Assembly: GCA_945873335.1 (NCBI GenBank)
Contig: CAMCCH010000004.1
Coordinates: forward strand, 1 to 38,468
Source of the DNA: Bifidobacterium breve
Lineage (GTDB): Bacteria > Actinomycetota > Actinomycetes > Nanopelagicales > Nanopelagicaceae
Direction of reading: 5' to 3'
DNA length: 38,468 nt
The notes below the pieces were generated by a model that was given only the letters and a program-made list of their open reading frames with translations, did no database searches and was not told the DNA's origin. The number at the start of each line of letters is the position of its first letter. The first letter of the stretch is position 1. Of this stretch, positions 20,917-28,738 are shown in pieces. Position numbers and translations under genes: made by a program.

Positions 20917-21929
20917 TGAAAATCACCTCCAACAATCGAGAGTAAGTGACGCGCTTTGAGTTGGGTTTCATGCCATTCATCTTGCGCATCACTGCCCCAC
21001 GTAATTCCAGCCCCAGTTCCAAAATGTAGAGCGTCGTCTCCTTTATTCCAGAATATTCGGATTGCAACAGATAAAAGCGCGCAATCATTTTCCACCCAAC
21101 CTAATGCCCCGCAGTACGGTCCGCGTCTCTTTGATTCCAAACGCGAAATTAGCTCTAACGCGGAAGATTTTGGTGCCCCACTTACGGACCCAGGTGGCAA
21201 GAGTGCATCACAAATAGAGGACCAATTCACATCACTTACTAACTCACCGGTGATATCGGAGACTAGGTGCGAGAGGCCTGGATGATTTTCTGTATTCAGT
21301 AATCGCGGAACTGTGATACTTCCTTGCACACAAATTCGACCGAGGTCATTGCGCATGAGATCAACTATCATCACATTCTCTGCGGAGTCCTTCTCGCCGA
21401 ACCCTTCCTCTGTAGCCGATAATCTCTTCGTACCTTTTATCGGTGCAGTTCGTATAGTTGATTTTTGACGTGATAGAAAAAGTTCAGGTGATGCTGAAGC
21501 GATTGTCAGTCCGGGAACTTCGAGATAACTCGAATATGGCGCAGGATTTTTGATCAATAATTCCGAAAAAAGCGCGCGTAGATCACCGTGGAAAGTTGAA
21601 CTGAGAATTCGACAAGCATTTACTTGATAAACCCATCCCTCTAAAATTTCTTCTTGAATTGCCTGAACGTATTCTTTGTACTGATTCTCTTGCAGCGAAC
21701 TGTGCCACTTATCTTCTATTTTTTTCCAAGGGTCAAGCGATTGCGGAAACGGAGAATCAATTACCTCTGCAAACCTGGCGGCGAGAAATTCACCTTCAAA
21801 AGTTGTAGATACAGCCCAGAATCCACCGCGATCTAAGTCTTTGGGGTCATTACTTATCTCTTCTAATCCAGTTGCTAAACGCCCACCCATCCAAAAGAAG
21901 CTTTCGCGCGCTTCGGATGCACTACTCAT
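20913..21929 (-). CDS. pabB: Chorismate-binding enzyme, probable aminodeoxychorismate synthase component I
   Basis: QVNACRILSS, SPELFLSRQKSTIRTAPIKGTKRL, AENVMIVDLMRNDLGRICVQGSITVP, LLPPGSVSGAPKSSALELI. Start refined from 22109 to MSSASEARESFF (21929) because the longer start is antisense to tRNA-Gly. Confidence 0.83.
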   Translation of the reverse strand: MSSASEARESFFWMGGRLATGLEEISNDPKDLDRGGFWAVSTTFEGEFLAARFAEVIDSPFPQSLDPWKKIEDKWHSSLQENQYKEYVQAIQEEILEGWVYQVNACRILSSTFHGDLRALFSELLIKNPAPYSSYLEVPGLTIASASPELFLSRQKSTIRTAPIKGTKRLSATEEGFGEKDSAENVMIVDLMRNDLGRICVQGSITVPRLLNTENHPGLSHLVSDITGELVSDVNWSSICDALLPPGSVSGAPKSSALELISRLESKRRGPYCGALGWVENDCALLSVAIRIFWNKGDDALHFGTGAGITWGSDAQDEWHETQLKARHLLSIVGGDFQ

Positions 21930-22000
21930 AGGAGAGAACGCTAGTGATTGGGAGCGCACTTTGGCGCTTCGGGCATTCCTGCGATAGATTTCGCTTCCTC

Positions 22001-22073
22001 GCGGACGTAGCGCAGTTGGTAGCGCGGAACCTTGCCAAGGTTCAGGTCGCCGGTTCGAACCCGGTCGTCCGCT
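22001..22073 (+). tRNA. tRNA-Gly (anticodon GCC)
   Basis: Acceptor GCGGACG/CGTCCGC, anticodon loop TTGCCAA in stem AACC/GGTT, T-arm GTTCGAAC. No encoded CCA. Confidence 0.95.
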
Positions 22074-22080
22074 CTGAATA

Positions 22081-22126
22081 AGCGCCGCTGTTCTTGATAT
22101 GAATTTCATATCGATACGGTGGCGCT
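22081..22126. repeat. Long imperfect inverted repeat between tRNA-Gly and tRNA-Cys
   Basis: Outer arms AGCGCCGCTG(22081-22090)/CGGTGGCGCT(22117-22126), with G-U pairs. Inner perfect arms GATATGAA(22096-22103)/TTCATATC(22105-22112). Followed by CTTTCT. Confidence 0.7.
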
Positions 22127-22134
22127 CTTTCTAT

Positions 22135-22205
22135 GGTCGGGTGGCCGAGAGGCGAGGCTCAGGACTGCAAATCCTGCTACACGGGTTCAAATCCCGTCCC
22201 GACCT
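22135..22205 (+). tRNA. tRNA-Cys (anticodon GCA)
   Basis: Acceptor GGTCGGG/CCCGACC, anticodon CTGCAAA in GGA/TCC stem, T-arm GGGTTCAAATCCC. CCA encoded at 22206-22208. Confidence 0.95.
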
Positions 22206-22241
22206 CCAGTACAAAACGACACAAGAAATTGTGAGGGTGTG

Positions 22242-22586
22242 ATGGAGCTAGAGAAATCAGAACGACCATGGGGTCGCTACGAAGTTCTGCAAGAAGGCGC
22301 ACACCATAAAATAAAATGCATCTGGGTTTATCCAGGAAAGCGTTTGTCATACCAACGTCATCAAAAGCGCGCAGAACATTGGTTTATTGTTTCTGGAAGC
22401 GCTGAAGTAACTCTCAATGGCGTAGTCACAAAGAATGTCGCTGGTGATTCCATAACTGTTGGAATTGGCGATCTACATCGCATCGGAAATATTGGCACTG
22501 ATGATGTTATATTTATTGAAGTGCAAACAGGAACATACTTCGGAGAAGATGATATTGAGCGTATCGAGGACGATTTCGGACGCTAA
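22242..22586 (+). CDS. Cupin, mannose-6-phosphate isomerase type II-like
   Basis: RPWGRYEVLQEG..HKIKCIWVYPGKRLSYQRHQKRAEHWFIVSGSAEVTLNG. Start refined to MELEKSERPWG since the ORF-track start lies inside tRNA-Cys. Confidence 0.88.
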   Translation: MELEKSERPWGRYEVLQEGAHHKIKCIWVYPGKRLSYQRHQKRAEHWFIVSGSAEVTLNGVVTKNVAGDSITVGIGDLHRIGNIGTDDVIFIEVQTGTYFGEDDIERIEDDFGR

Positions 22587-22626
22587 TAGATATGAAAAAA
22601 CGTGGGGTATGATTTCCTCACAGCAA

Positions 22627-22698
22627 GGATCGTTGGCTCAGCGGTAGAGCACCACATTGACATTGTGGGGGTCACTGGTTCGATCCCAGTACGGTCCA
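22627..22698 (+). tRNA. tRNA-Val (anticodon GAC)
   Basis: Acceptor GGATCGT/ACGGTCC (one G-U), anticodon loop TTGACAT in CCACA/TGTGG stem, T-arm GGTTCGATCCC. Confidence 0.94.
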
Positions 22699-22708
22699 CG
22701 TAGTAATT

Positions 22709-23680
22709 CTAAACTTCTAGAAAAACGCGCAAACGCCGAATTGTCTCCTCCAAATACGTCGGAATCAATTCTTGATGTTCCTGATTTTTCGTTTCATAAA
22801 GATAGTTGAGCAACATCAACCGGCGATGAATGAGCAACATCTCTATGTCTGCTTTTGTATGTGCAGGTAATGGCATTACCGATTTGTAACCACTCAGAAG
22901 TGCTTGGTCTTGCTCGGGAGTGTCTAAATAGTACAAGGCTGTTGCGATATCTTGAATTGGTAAACCAATCCCGCTGTCATCAAAATCGAAAATAGAGAGT
23001 TGATTGTTGTGCCACTTCATATTCCAGCCATGTAAATCAGCGTGAATAACTTGGGTTGTGTTCTGCGAATAAAGTGCATCGGTTCCAGCAATAATTTTCT
23101 TGAATGCAGCGTCAATCAAATCCTTTTCCTGACTATCTAATTTACTCTTATCGCTGAGCAAGAAGTCTTCAGTCTCCCAAAATGGATCTTGAAACGATGG
23201 AAGGGCCGAATCACTAGGAAGAATGAAATCCTTCGATGAAGCATGCAGTCGCGCCATTGCCTGACCCAATGCATGTAACTGTTCCAAAGTCGGTTCGTCG
23301 CCAACTTCTTCACCATCTAGCCACGAATAGAGAATGCAATTGAGTTCTCGTCCACTATCTGAGTGCGCAAGTGTCGTGATGTACTCCCCTGCTCTATTTA
23401 CAACTGGATGGGCTGTTTGAATTCCATCTACATTTTCTAGGAATCTAACCCATGCCACTTCTGCTCGAATATTTTGGACGTTTCGAGGTGAATTAATGTT
23501 TATTCGAAGAGCAAAGTTTTGATAAGACGTAGTTGTCACTTTGAAAGTCGCGTTATATTCAAAATTTAGCGATTCGATACCTAATATTGCGAGGTCATAA
23601 GCCTCAAGAACTGTTGAGGCAAAAATAGTCAGCTTCGCTATCTGTTCAGATTCTGGTAAATCAAAGAATGTCTTCCCCAC
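22709..23680 (-). CDS. Aminoglycoside phosphotransferase (APH)/homoserine kinase-like family protein
   Basis: VIHADLHGWNMKWHNNQLSIFDFDDSGIGLPIQDIATALYYL catalytic loop and DFD. Start tentatively refined to a GTG at 23680 (VGKTFFDLPESEQ), as the upstream ORF extension is antisense to the LysE gene. Confidence 0.8.
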   Translation of the reverse strand: MGKTFFDLPESEQIAKLTIFASTVLEAYDLAILGIESLNFEYNATFKVTTTSYQNFALRININSPRNVQNIRAEVAWVRFLENVDGIQTAHPVVNRAGEYITTLAHSDSGRELNCILYSWLDGEEVGDEPTLEQLHALGQAMARLHASSKDFILPSDSALPSFQDPFWETEDFLLSDKSKLDSQEKDLIDAAFKKIIAGTDALYSQNTTQVIHADLHGWNMKWHNNQLSIFDFDDSGIGLPIQDIATALYYLDTPEQDQALLSGYKSVMPLPAHTKADIEMLLIHRRLMLLNYLYETKNQEHQELIPTYLEETIRRLRVFLEV

Positions 23681-23720
23681 GAGAAGATAATAACAATAGC
23701 CATCAGGTATTCTTCCTTGA

Positions 23721-24323
23721 ATGATTGCATTTATCCCTGGCTTCTTAGCTGGCCTTTCCCTCATTATCGCTATCGGGGCACAGAATGCATTTGTAATCAA
23801 GCAAGGTCTTACAAAGGAACACGTATTCCTTACTGTCGCTATTTGCGCCATTTCAGATGCACTACTCATTGCATTGGGGGCCGCGGGACTTGGCAGTATC
23901 TTGCAATCTCAGCCAACACTTCTTGAGATTATCCGATGGTTTGGGGTTGCTTACCTAACATGGTTTGGAATCAAGAGCGTTCGTTCCGTTTTCCATAACG
24001 CAGTAATCGGAACTACAACTGGTGAATCGGCCAGTGCCAAAAAAGTTGCGACAACAGTCTTAGGATTTACATTCCTCAACCCACATGTCTACTTGGATAC
24101 TGTTATCTTGCTGGGAAGTATCTCTAATCAATTCAAGGAGGATCGCTGGTTTTTTAGCCTAGGAGCGATGCTTGCAAGTCTCGTCTGGTTTACATCAATT
24201 GGCTTCGGAGCAAAAGCTGCATCGCGATATATGTCAAAGCCGATATTCTGGAAAGTTCTTGATTCAATTATTGCATGTGTAATGTTTTCAATTGCTGGCT
24301 ATCTTGCTTTTGCAACTCTATGA
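23721..24323 (+). CDS. LysE/ArgO family amino acid exporter
   Basis: FIPGFLAGLSLIIAIGAQNAFVIKQGL, GVAYLTWFGIKSVRS, FLNPHVYLDTVILLGSIS. Confidence 0.93.
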   Translation: MIAFIPGFLAGLSLIIAIGAQNAFVIKQGLTKEHVFLTVAICAISDALLIALGAAGLGSILQSQPTLLEIIRWFGVAYLTWFGIKSVRSVFHNAVIGTTTGESASAKKVATTVLGFTFLNPHVYLDTVILLGSISNQFKEDRWFFSLGAMLASLVWFTSIGFGAKAASRYMSKPIFWKVLDSIIACVMFSIAGYLAFATL

Positions 24324-25223
24324 AATGGTTACAGCTCGACCACCTAAATACCATTCAGTGAAATAAACCTCACCGCGGACTGAAACAGTTATGCCGTGAG
24401 GACTATTGAGCTTTCCTTCAAGAACATCGGGAGCAACTGAATCTGCGCCAGATATTTTGTTAGGCCAACCCTCTCGTGTATTCACATTCGACGTTGGAAG
24501 AATCGCTCGAACTTGATCATCTAAATCTATGGCAAGAATCGCCCCAAAGAGATCGGTGACAAGCAAGTCGCTCCCGCGCACAGCAAGAGACGAAGGACTT
24601 GTCATAATCGGGGCGCTAACTGAGCGAATGAAAGTCCCATCTTCTTTGAAATAGAGGACCCTCTTATTACTTCTATCTGCCACAGCAATTCGATTTACTG
24701 ACTCTCGCGTATCAACTGCAACACCGTGTGGACAATCAAATTTTGTACCACTTGTTGAACCGTCAAATGTTTCGATAGCGCCATTTGCTCTGACAACGTG
24801 GACCAAGCTCAGACCATAGCCATCACCAATCCAGATATCTCCACTAGCAGCTAGTGCGATAGAGGTCGGTCTCCACTTATCTTGTTCATCAGAGCTTCGC
24901 ACTGGTTGCTTGATTGTGCGCAAAATTTTTCCTTCTAGATTGATTTGAACAACTTGGCCCGGTATTTGTGCGCCAGGATCACAAATCCAAATAGTGTCAT
25001 CACTGGCCACTGCAATACCGTGTGAAACTGCTACTCCGACTTCAATTCGTACATGCTTCTTCGTAGCGGGATCTAAAAATATTAGTGCTGCGCCGCCGGG
25101 TGCTTCGAAAACAATACGACCATCACTGAGAACACCAATACCTGAGTGCATCCACCCTTGCTTGGAATCTCCATCAAAGAGTGTTTGCCAAATAACTGGT
25201 GAGTTCAGATTCTTCAATTCCAC
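24318..25223 (-). CDS. NHL-repeat/SMP-30-like beta-propeller protein
   Basis: Repeated 'HGIAVASDDTIWICDPG', 'CPHGVAVDTRESVNRIAVADRSNKRVLYFKEDGTFIRSV', 'SPHGITVSVRGEVYFTEW' blades; overlaps the P450 gene by 10 bp. Confidence 0.75.
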   Translation of the reverse strand: MELKNLNSPVIWQTLFDGDSKQGWMHSGIGVLSDGRIVFEAPGGAALIFLDPATKKHVRIEVGVAVSHGIAVASDDTIWICDPGAQIPGQVVQINLEGKILRTIKQPVRSSDEQDKWRPTSIALAASGDIWIGDGYGLSLVHVVRANGAIETFDGSTSGTKFDCPHGVAVDTRESVNRIAVADRSNKRVLYFKEDGTFIRSVSAPIMTSPSSLAVRGSDLLVTDLFGAILAIDLDDQVRAILPTSNVNTREGWPNKISGADSVAPDVLEGKLNSPHGITVSVRGEVYFTEWYLGGRAVTIS

Positions 25224-26416
25224 GACACCATCAGTTCGCCTGCTTCATATGTTGCAACAGGATGCGCAAATGGTCCTGGTTCATTTTGTTCAGCATGTAC
25301 AAGATGCAGACTTGGAATGGCGTTGATAAGTTGCATGACACCTTCGCGGATTTCTACGCGTGCGACTTGTTGTCCAACGCATCCATGTATTCCGTGACCA
25401 AAACCAATATGGCCAAAAGCATCGCGAGATAAATCGAACTTGTCGGGATCGGGGAACTGACGCTCATCATGATTTGCCGCAACTGGAGAAACAGATACCG
25501 ATTGTCCAGCTTTGATATGAACATCACCCAGAGTTAGGTCCTCTGTTGCAGTTCGAGGAAATAGAGTGAGAAACATTGCACCAACGCGCATGAACTCTTC
25601 CATTCCACCAGCAATCAGCGTTGGATCGTCACGAAGCGCTTTAAGCTGTTCAGGATTATTGAGCAGGGCTGTCATGCATGTTGTAATCATGTATGCGACT
25701 GAATCTCGACCTGAGACCATCAAAGAAAGAGTGAGACCTTCAATTTCAGGAACCAATAGGTCGCTACGGAGTAGATCGCTAAGTACATCTTCTGCTAACT
25801 CATCTTTTTTCACCGCCAGAACGCGACGCAGGAATTCAACTTTCTCCTCCGTTGTTGAATCCCCCACAAACAATCGTGAATATTCTTGGCGAAATTGTTC
25901 AGGAATTCCTAGAACACGCATGTGACCAGCTGCAGATATGGGTTGAGAATAATGTTCGGTCACATCTACCGGTGTTGGCTGAGCCATCAAATGCTTGAGT
26001 TGCTTGGCAACTATTTCTTTCATGTCGCTTTCATAACCGCGAGCAGAGCGGACCGAATACCTATTCAAGATTGTTCTGCGAATTCTTGCGTGTTGTTCCC
26101 CATCTAAACCTAGAACGTTTCCAAGATCTAGTTCGCTATCTGAACTCAGTCCGTATTGTGCTTCAAGTGCCTCACCATGATGAGCTGGCATGCGCGCTGG
26201 TGTTTGACTAAATCGCTTATCTTCTAGAACCATCTTTGCTAGTTCATATCGGTTGATAATCAAGCCTTCATGACCATCAGAATATTCAAGTGGCGTTGCT
26301 GAACCTTCTTCGCGCCAGATTGCAAATGTTGGAGACGGACATGTTGGCGTTCCATCGTTGGGAATTCTGCGTACTTCATGCATGGGGCATTGCTCTTGCT
26401 TTGTAACTTCACTCAT
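25214..26416 (-). CDS. Cytochrome P450
   Basis: Heme loop FGHIGFGHGIHGCVGQQVARVEIREG, ExxR-like MEEFMR, I-helix VSGRDSVAYM; bacterial class I size (400 aa). Confidence 0.95.
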   Translation of the reverse strand: MSEVTKQEQCPMHEVRRIPNDGTPTCPSPTFAIWREEGSATPLEYSDGHEGLIINRYELAKMVLEDKRFSQTPARMPAHHGEALEAQYGLSSDSELDLGNVLGLDGEQHARIRRTILNRYSVRSARGYESDMKEIVAKQLKHLMAQPTPVDVTEHYSQPISAAGHMRVLGIPEQFRQEYSRLFVGDSTTEEKVEFLRRVLAVKKDELAEDVLSDLLRSDLLVPEIEGLTLSLMVSGRDSVAYMITTCMTALLNNPEQLKALRDDPTLIAGGMEEFMRVGAMFLTLFPRTATEDLTLGDVHIKAGQSVSVSPVAANHDERQFPDPDKFDLSRDAFGHIGFGHGIHGCVGQQVARVEIREGVMQLINAIPSLHLVHAEQNEPGPFAHPVATYEAGELMVSWN

Positions 26417-26420
26417 CGAA

Positions 26421-27581
26421 CTATGCCTCCATCATTGATCTAGATTGCCGAAATTCTCGCGGCATATTCCAACCTACGATTCCAGTGGTGGTTCCGTTGC
26501 TTATGGTAGCCGCGACAAAGCGGTTATCGCTAGGACTTCCGTGCACAATTGTCAGAGGAACTCCGGCTTCCAAACTGCCGAGCATGAGAATCTTGTTTCC
26601 ATAGATTTCAGACCAGAAGAATGGGTGAGTGGTAGGACTCGATTCTCCAGTGACGATAAATTTACCGACTGCTAATCCTTGCTCTATTGCAGATGTTTGA
26701 TTCTCAAGGCGCATCGCCTTCTTTGTAATCGGATTATTCCACCGCGCTACATCGCCTGCCGCATAAATGTGCGGCGCCGCTACGCCATTTGAGTCACATA
26801 AAATCCCATTAGTTATATCTAATCCAGAATTAGCCAACCATTCGACATTTGGAATACAACCAATTGCAACGACTGCAATATCACCTGTAACTGATGATCC
26901 ATCTGATAGCTCGAAAGTTATTCCTGATTCATCTTCTCTCACTGCAATAATCTCAACTCCATACTTAGTAAGTACATCATGCTCTAAAAACAAGTCATTG
27001 ACTCGAGAGGCGAAATGTCCACCAGTAAGCGGTAACTGAGGCGCTGGCATCCGATCAATGACGGTTGCCTTGATTCCAAAATCACTGAGAGCGGATATAA
27101 CTTCGGAGCCAAGCACGCCTGCGCCAATGACAACGGCGCTTTTGACTTCTGTTAGAGCATCCCGCAATCCAAGTGAATCATCGAGTGTTCGTAATACGTG
27201 GACTCGATTCATATTTTCTGTGCTCGCAAGTCTGCGAACAGATGCTCCCGTTGCAATTATCAAATCTTCAAAAGGTAGCGTTCGAGTATTTGTCTTTACT
27301 TCTTTTGATGAAACATCTAGACCTATTGCAATCTCCCCCAGAGAAAACTCAAGAGCCAATTCTGCAAATTTCTCTGATGAATCAATTGCAGTTTGACTAC
27401 CTTGCCATTTTCCAGAAAGAACCTGCTTTGAAAGTGGTGGCCTGTTGTAGGGAAGATGTTTTTCAGCACCGATAAGAGTTATCTTTTTTGTGTACCCCTC
27501 AGCGCGCAGTGATTGAGCACATGTAAGACCTGCAAGCGAAGCACCAACAATAATAAGACCAGGTTCTTCGACCGACATCAT
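26421..27581 (-). CDS. FAD-dependent ferredoxin reductase (P450 redox partner type)
   Basis: GLIIVGASLAGLTCAQSLRAEGYTKKITLIGAEKHLPYNRPPLSKQVLSG, VVIGAGVLGSEVISAL, IYAAGDVARWNNP. Start refined to tandem ATGs just after the ferredoxin stop. Confidence 0.93.
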   Translation of the reverse strand: MMSVEEPGLIIVGASLAGLTCAQSLRAEGYTKKITLIGAEKHLPYNRPPLSKQVLSGKWQGSQTAIDSSEKFAELALEFSLGEIAIGLDVSSKEVKTNTRTLPFEDLIIATGASVRRLASTENMNRVHVLRTLDDSLGLRDALTEVKSAVVIGAGVLGSEVISALSDFGIKATVIDRMPAPQLPLTGGHFASRVNDLFLEHDVLTKYGVEIIAVREDESGITFELSDGSSVTGDIAVVAIGCIPNVEWLANSGLDITNGILCDSNGVAAPHIYAAGDVARWNNPITKKAMRLENQTSAIEQGLAVGKFIVTGESSPTTHPFFWSEIYGNKILMLGSLEAGVPLTIVHGSPSDNRFVAATISNGTTTGIVGWNMPREFRQSRSMMEA

Positions 27582-27583
27582 TT

Positions 27584-27775
27584 CTACTCTTCGAGCGCAA
27601 TCGCCTTTGCTGGACATAACGTTGCCGCCTTGCGCGCAAATGCAACATATTCATCACTAGGTGTATCAGTGAGTAAAACAACCAAACCATCATCATCTTG
27701 ATCGAAAATCGAACCTGCAACTAATGCACATTGGCCCGCACCAATACAGGCTTCGCGATCTACTCTGATCTTCAT
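27584..27775 (-). CDS. [3Fe-4S]-type ferredoxin (P450-associated)
   Basis: 63 aa; CIGAGQC...CP with three Cys in the cluster pattern, Ala in place of the fourth ligand; next to ferredoxin reductase and P450. Confidence 0.92.
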   Translation of the reverse strand: MKIRVDREACIGAGQCALVAGSIFDQDDDGLVVLLTDTPSDEYVAFARKAATLCPAKAIALEE

Positions 27776-27880
27776 TTACTCTCCTCGAATCTAAAATCTT
27801 ATGAGGATATTAGTGTAAAACTCGCCTAAGGTCGCGAAAGAATTTCGCTATTTCTTGATTAGTTGGTACATAATCACCCC

Positions 27881-28738
27881 ATGACTCAATGGGGAACACC
27901 AGATATGTATTCCAATCTCGCACGAGTAATGGTGCGCACACCTACGACAACGGGAAAATTTGTCGAAGATGGCCATTGGCGTATGCCAGATACTGTGGCA
28001 CTCCTTGAAGAGCACAAATCATTTACTCGATTACTGGAATCCCTTGGTTGCACAGTAGATGTTGCGGGTTCAATAGAAGGTCTCGTTGATTCCGTTTATA
28101 TGCACGATCCAATGATCATGACTCCACACGGTGCAATCCTTTTGAAAATGGCAAAGCCGGTGCGCTCCACCGAGCCAGGTTTCTTTCGAAAAGATTTAGA
28201 AAAGATTGGCGTTCCAATCCTTGGAGAACTAACTGCTCCCGCATATGCAGATGGTGGCGACAAAGTTTGGCTCGATGAGAAGACGCTACTCATTGGACAT
28301 AGCTACCGCACTAATACAGCAGGTATCGAACAAATTCGCGATCTCCTTGCACCTTTTGGCGTAGATGTTCTCTCCTTTGATTTACCGCACTATGAAGGAC
28401 CAGGGGCTGTTCTTCATTTGATGAGTGTTCTCTCCCCTATCGCTGGTGATAAAGCCGTTGTTTATGAACCACTTGCACCTGCGCGATTGCTTCAATATTT
28501 AGAATCACGCGGAATTACTTGGTTTACAGTGAGTGAGAAAGAGATGCTGACACAAGGCAGCAACATCTTGGCTGTTCGCCCCAACGTTGTTGTACTTGCC
28601 GCGGGTAATCCAGAGATTGAAAGTAAATTGAAGGCAGCGGGCGTTGAAGTACATCTCTTTGCCGGAAATAACGTTGCAGTCAAAGGCGATGGCGGTCCGA
28701 CATGTATGACTGCGCCATTGCTACGGGTTCCAAACTAA
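27881..28738 (+). CDS. Dimethylarginine dimethylaminohydrolase/arginine deiminase-like amidinotransferase-fold hydrolase
   Basis: DGGDKVWLDEKTLLIGHSYRTNTAGIEQI, HLMSVLSPI (catalytic His), GGPTCMTAPLLR (catalytic Cys). Start refined to MTQWGTPDMYSNLARVMVR. Confidence 0.85.
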   Translation: MTQWGTPDMYSNLARVMVRTPTTTGKFVEDGHWRMPDTVALLEEHKSFTRLLESLGCTVDVAGSIEGLVDSVYMHDPMIMTPHGAILLKMAKPVRSTEPGFFRKDLEKIGVPILGELTAPAYADGGDKVWLDEKTLLIGHSYRTNTAGIEQIRDLLAPFGVDVLSFDLPHYEGPGAVLHLMSVLSPIAGDKAVVYEPLAPARLLQYLESRGITWFTVSEKEMLTQGSNILAVRPNVVVLAAGNPEIESKLKAAGVEVHLFAGNNVAVKGDGGPTCMTAPLLRVPN

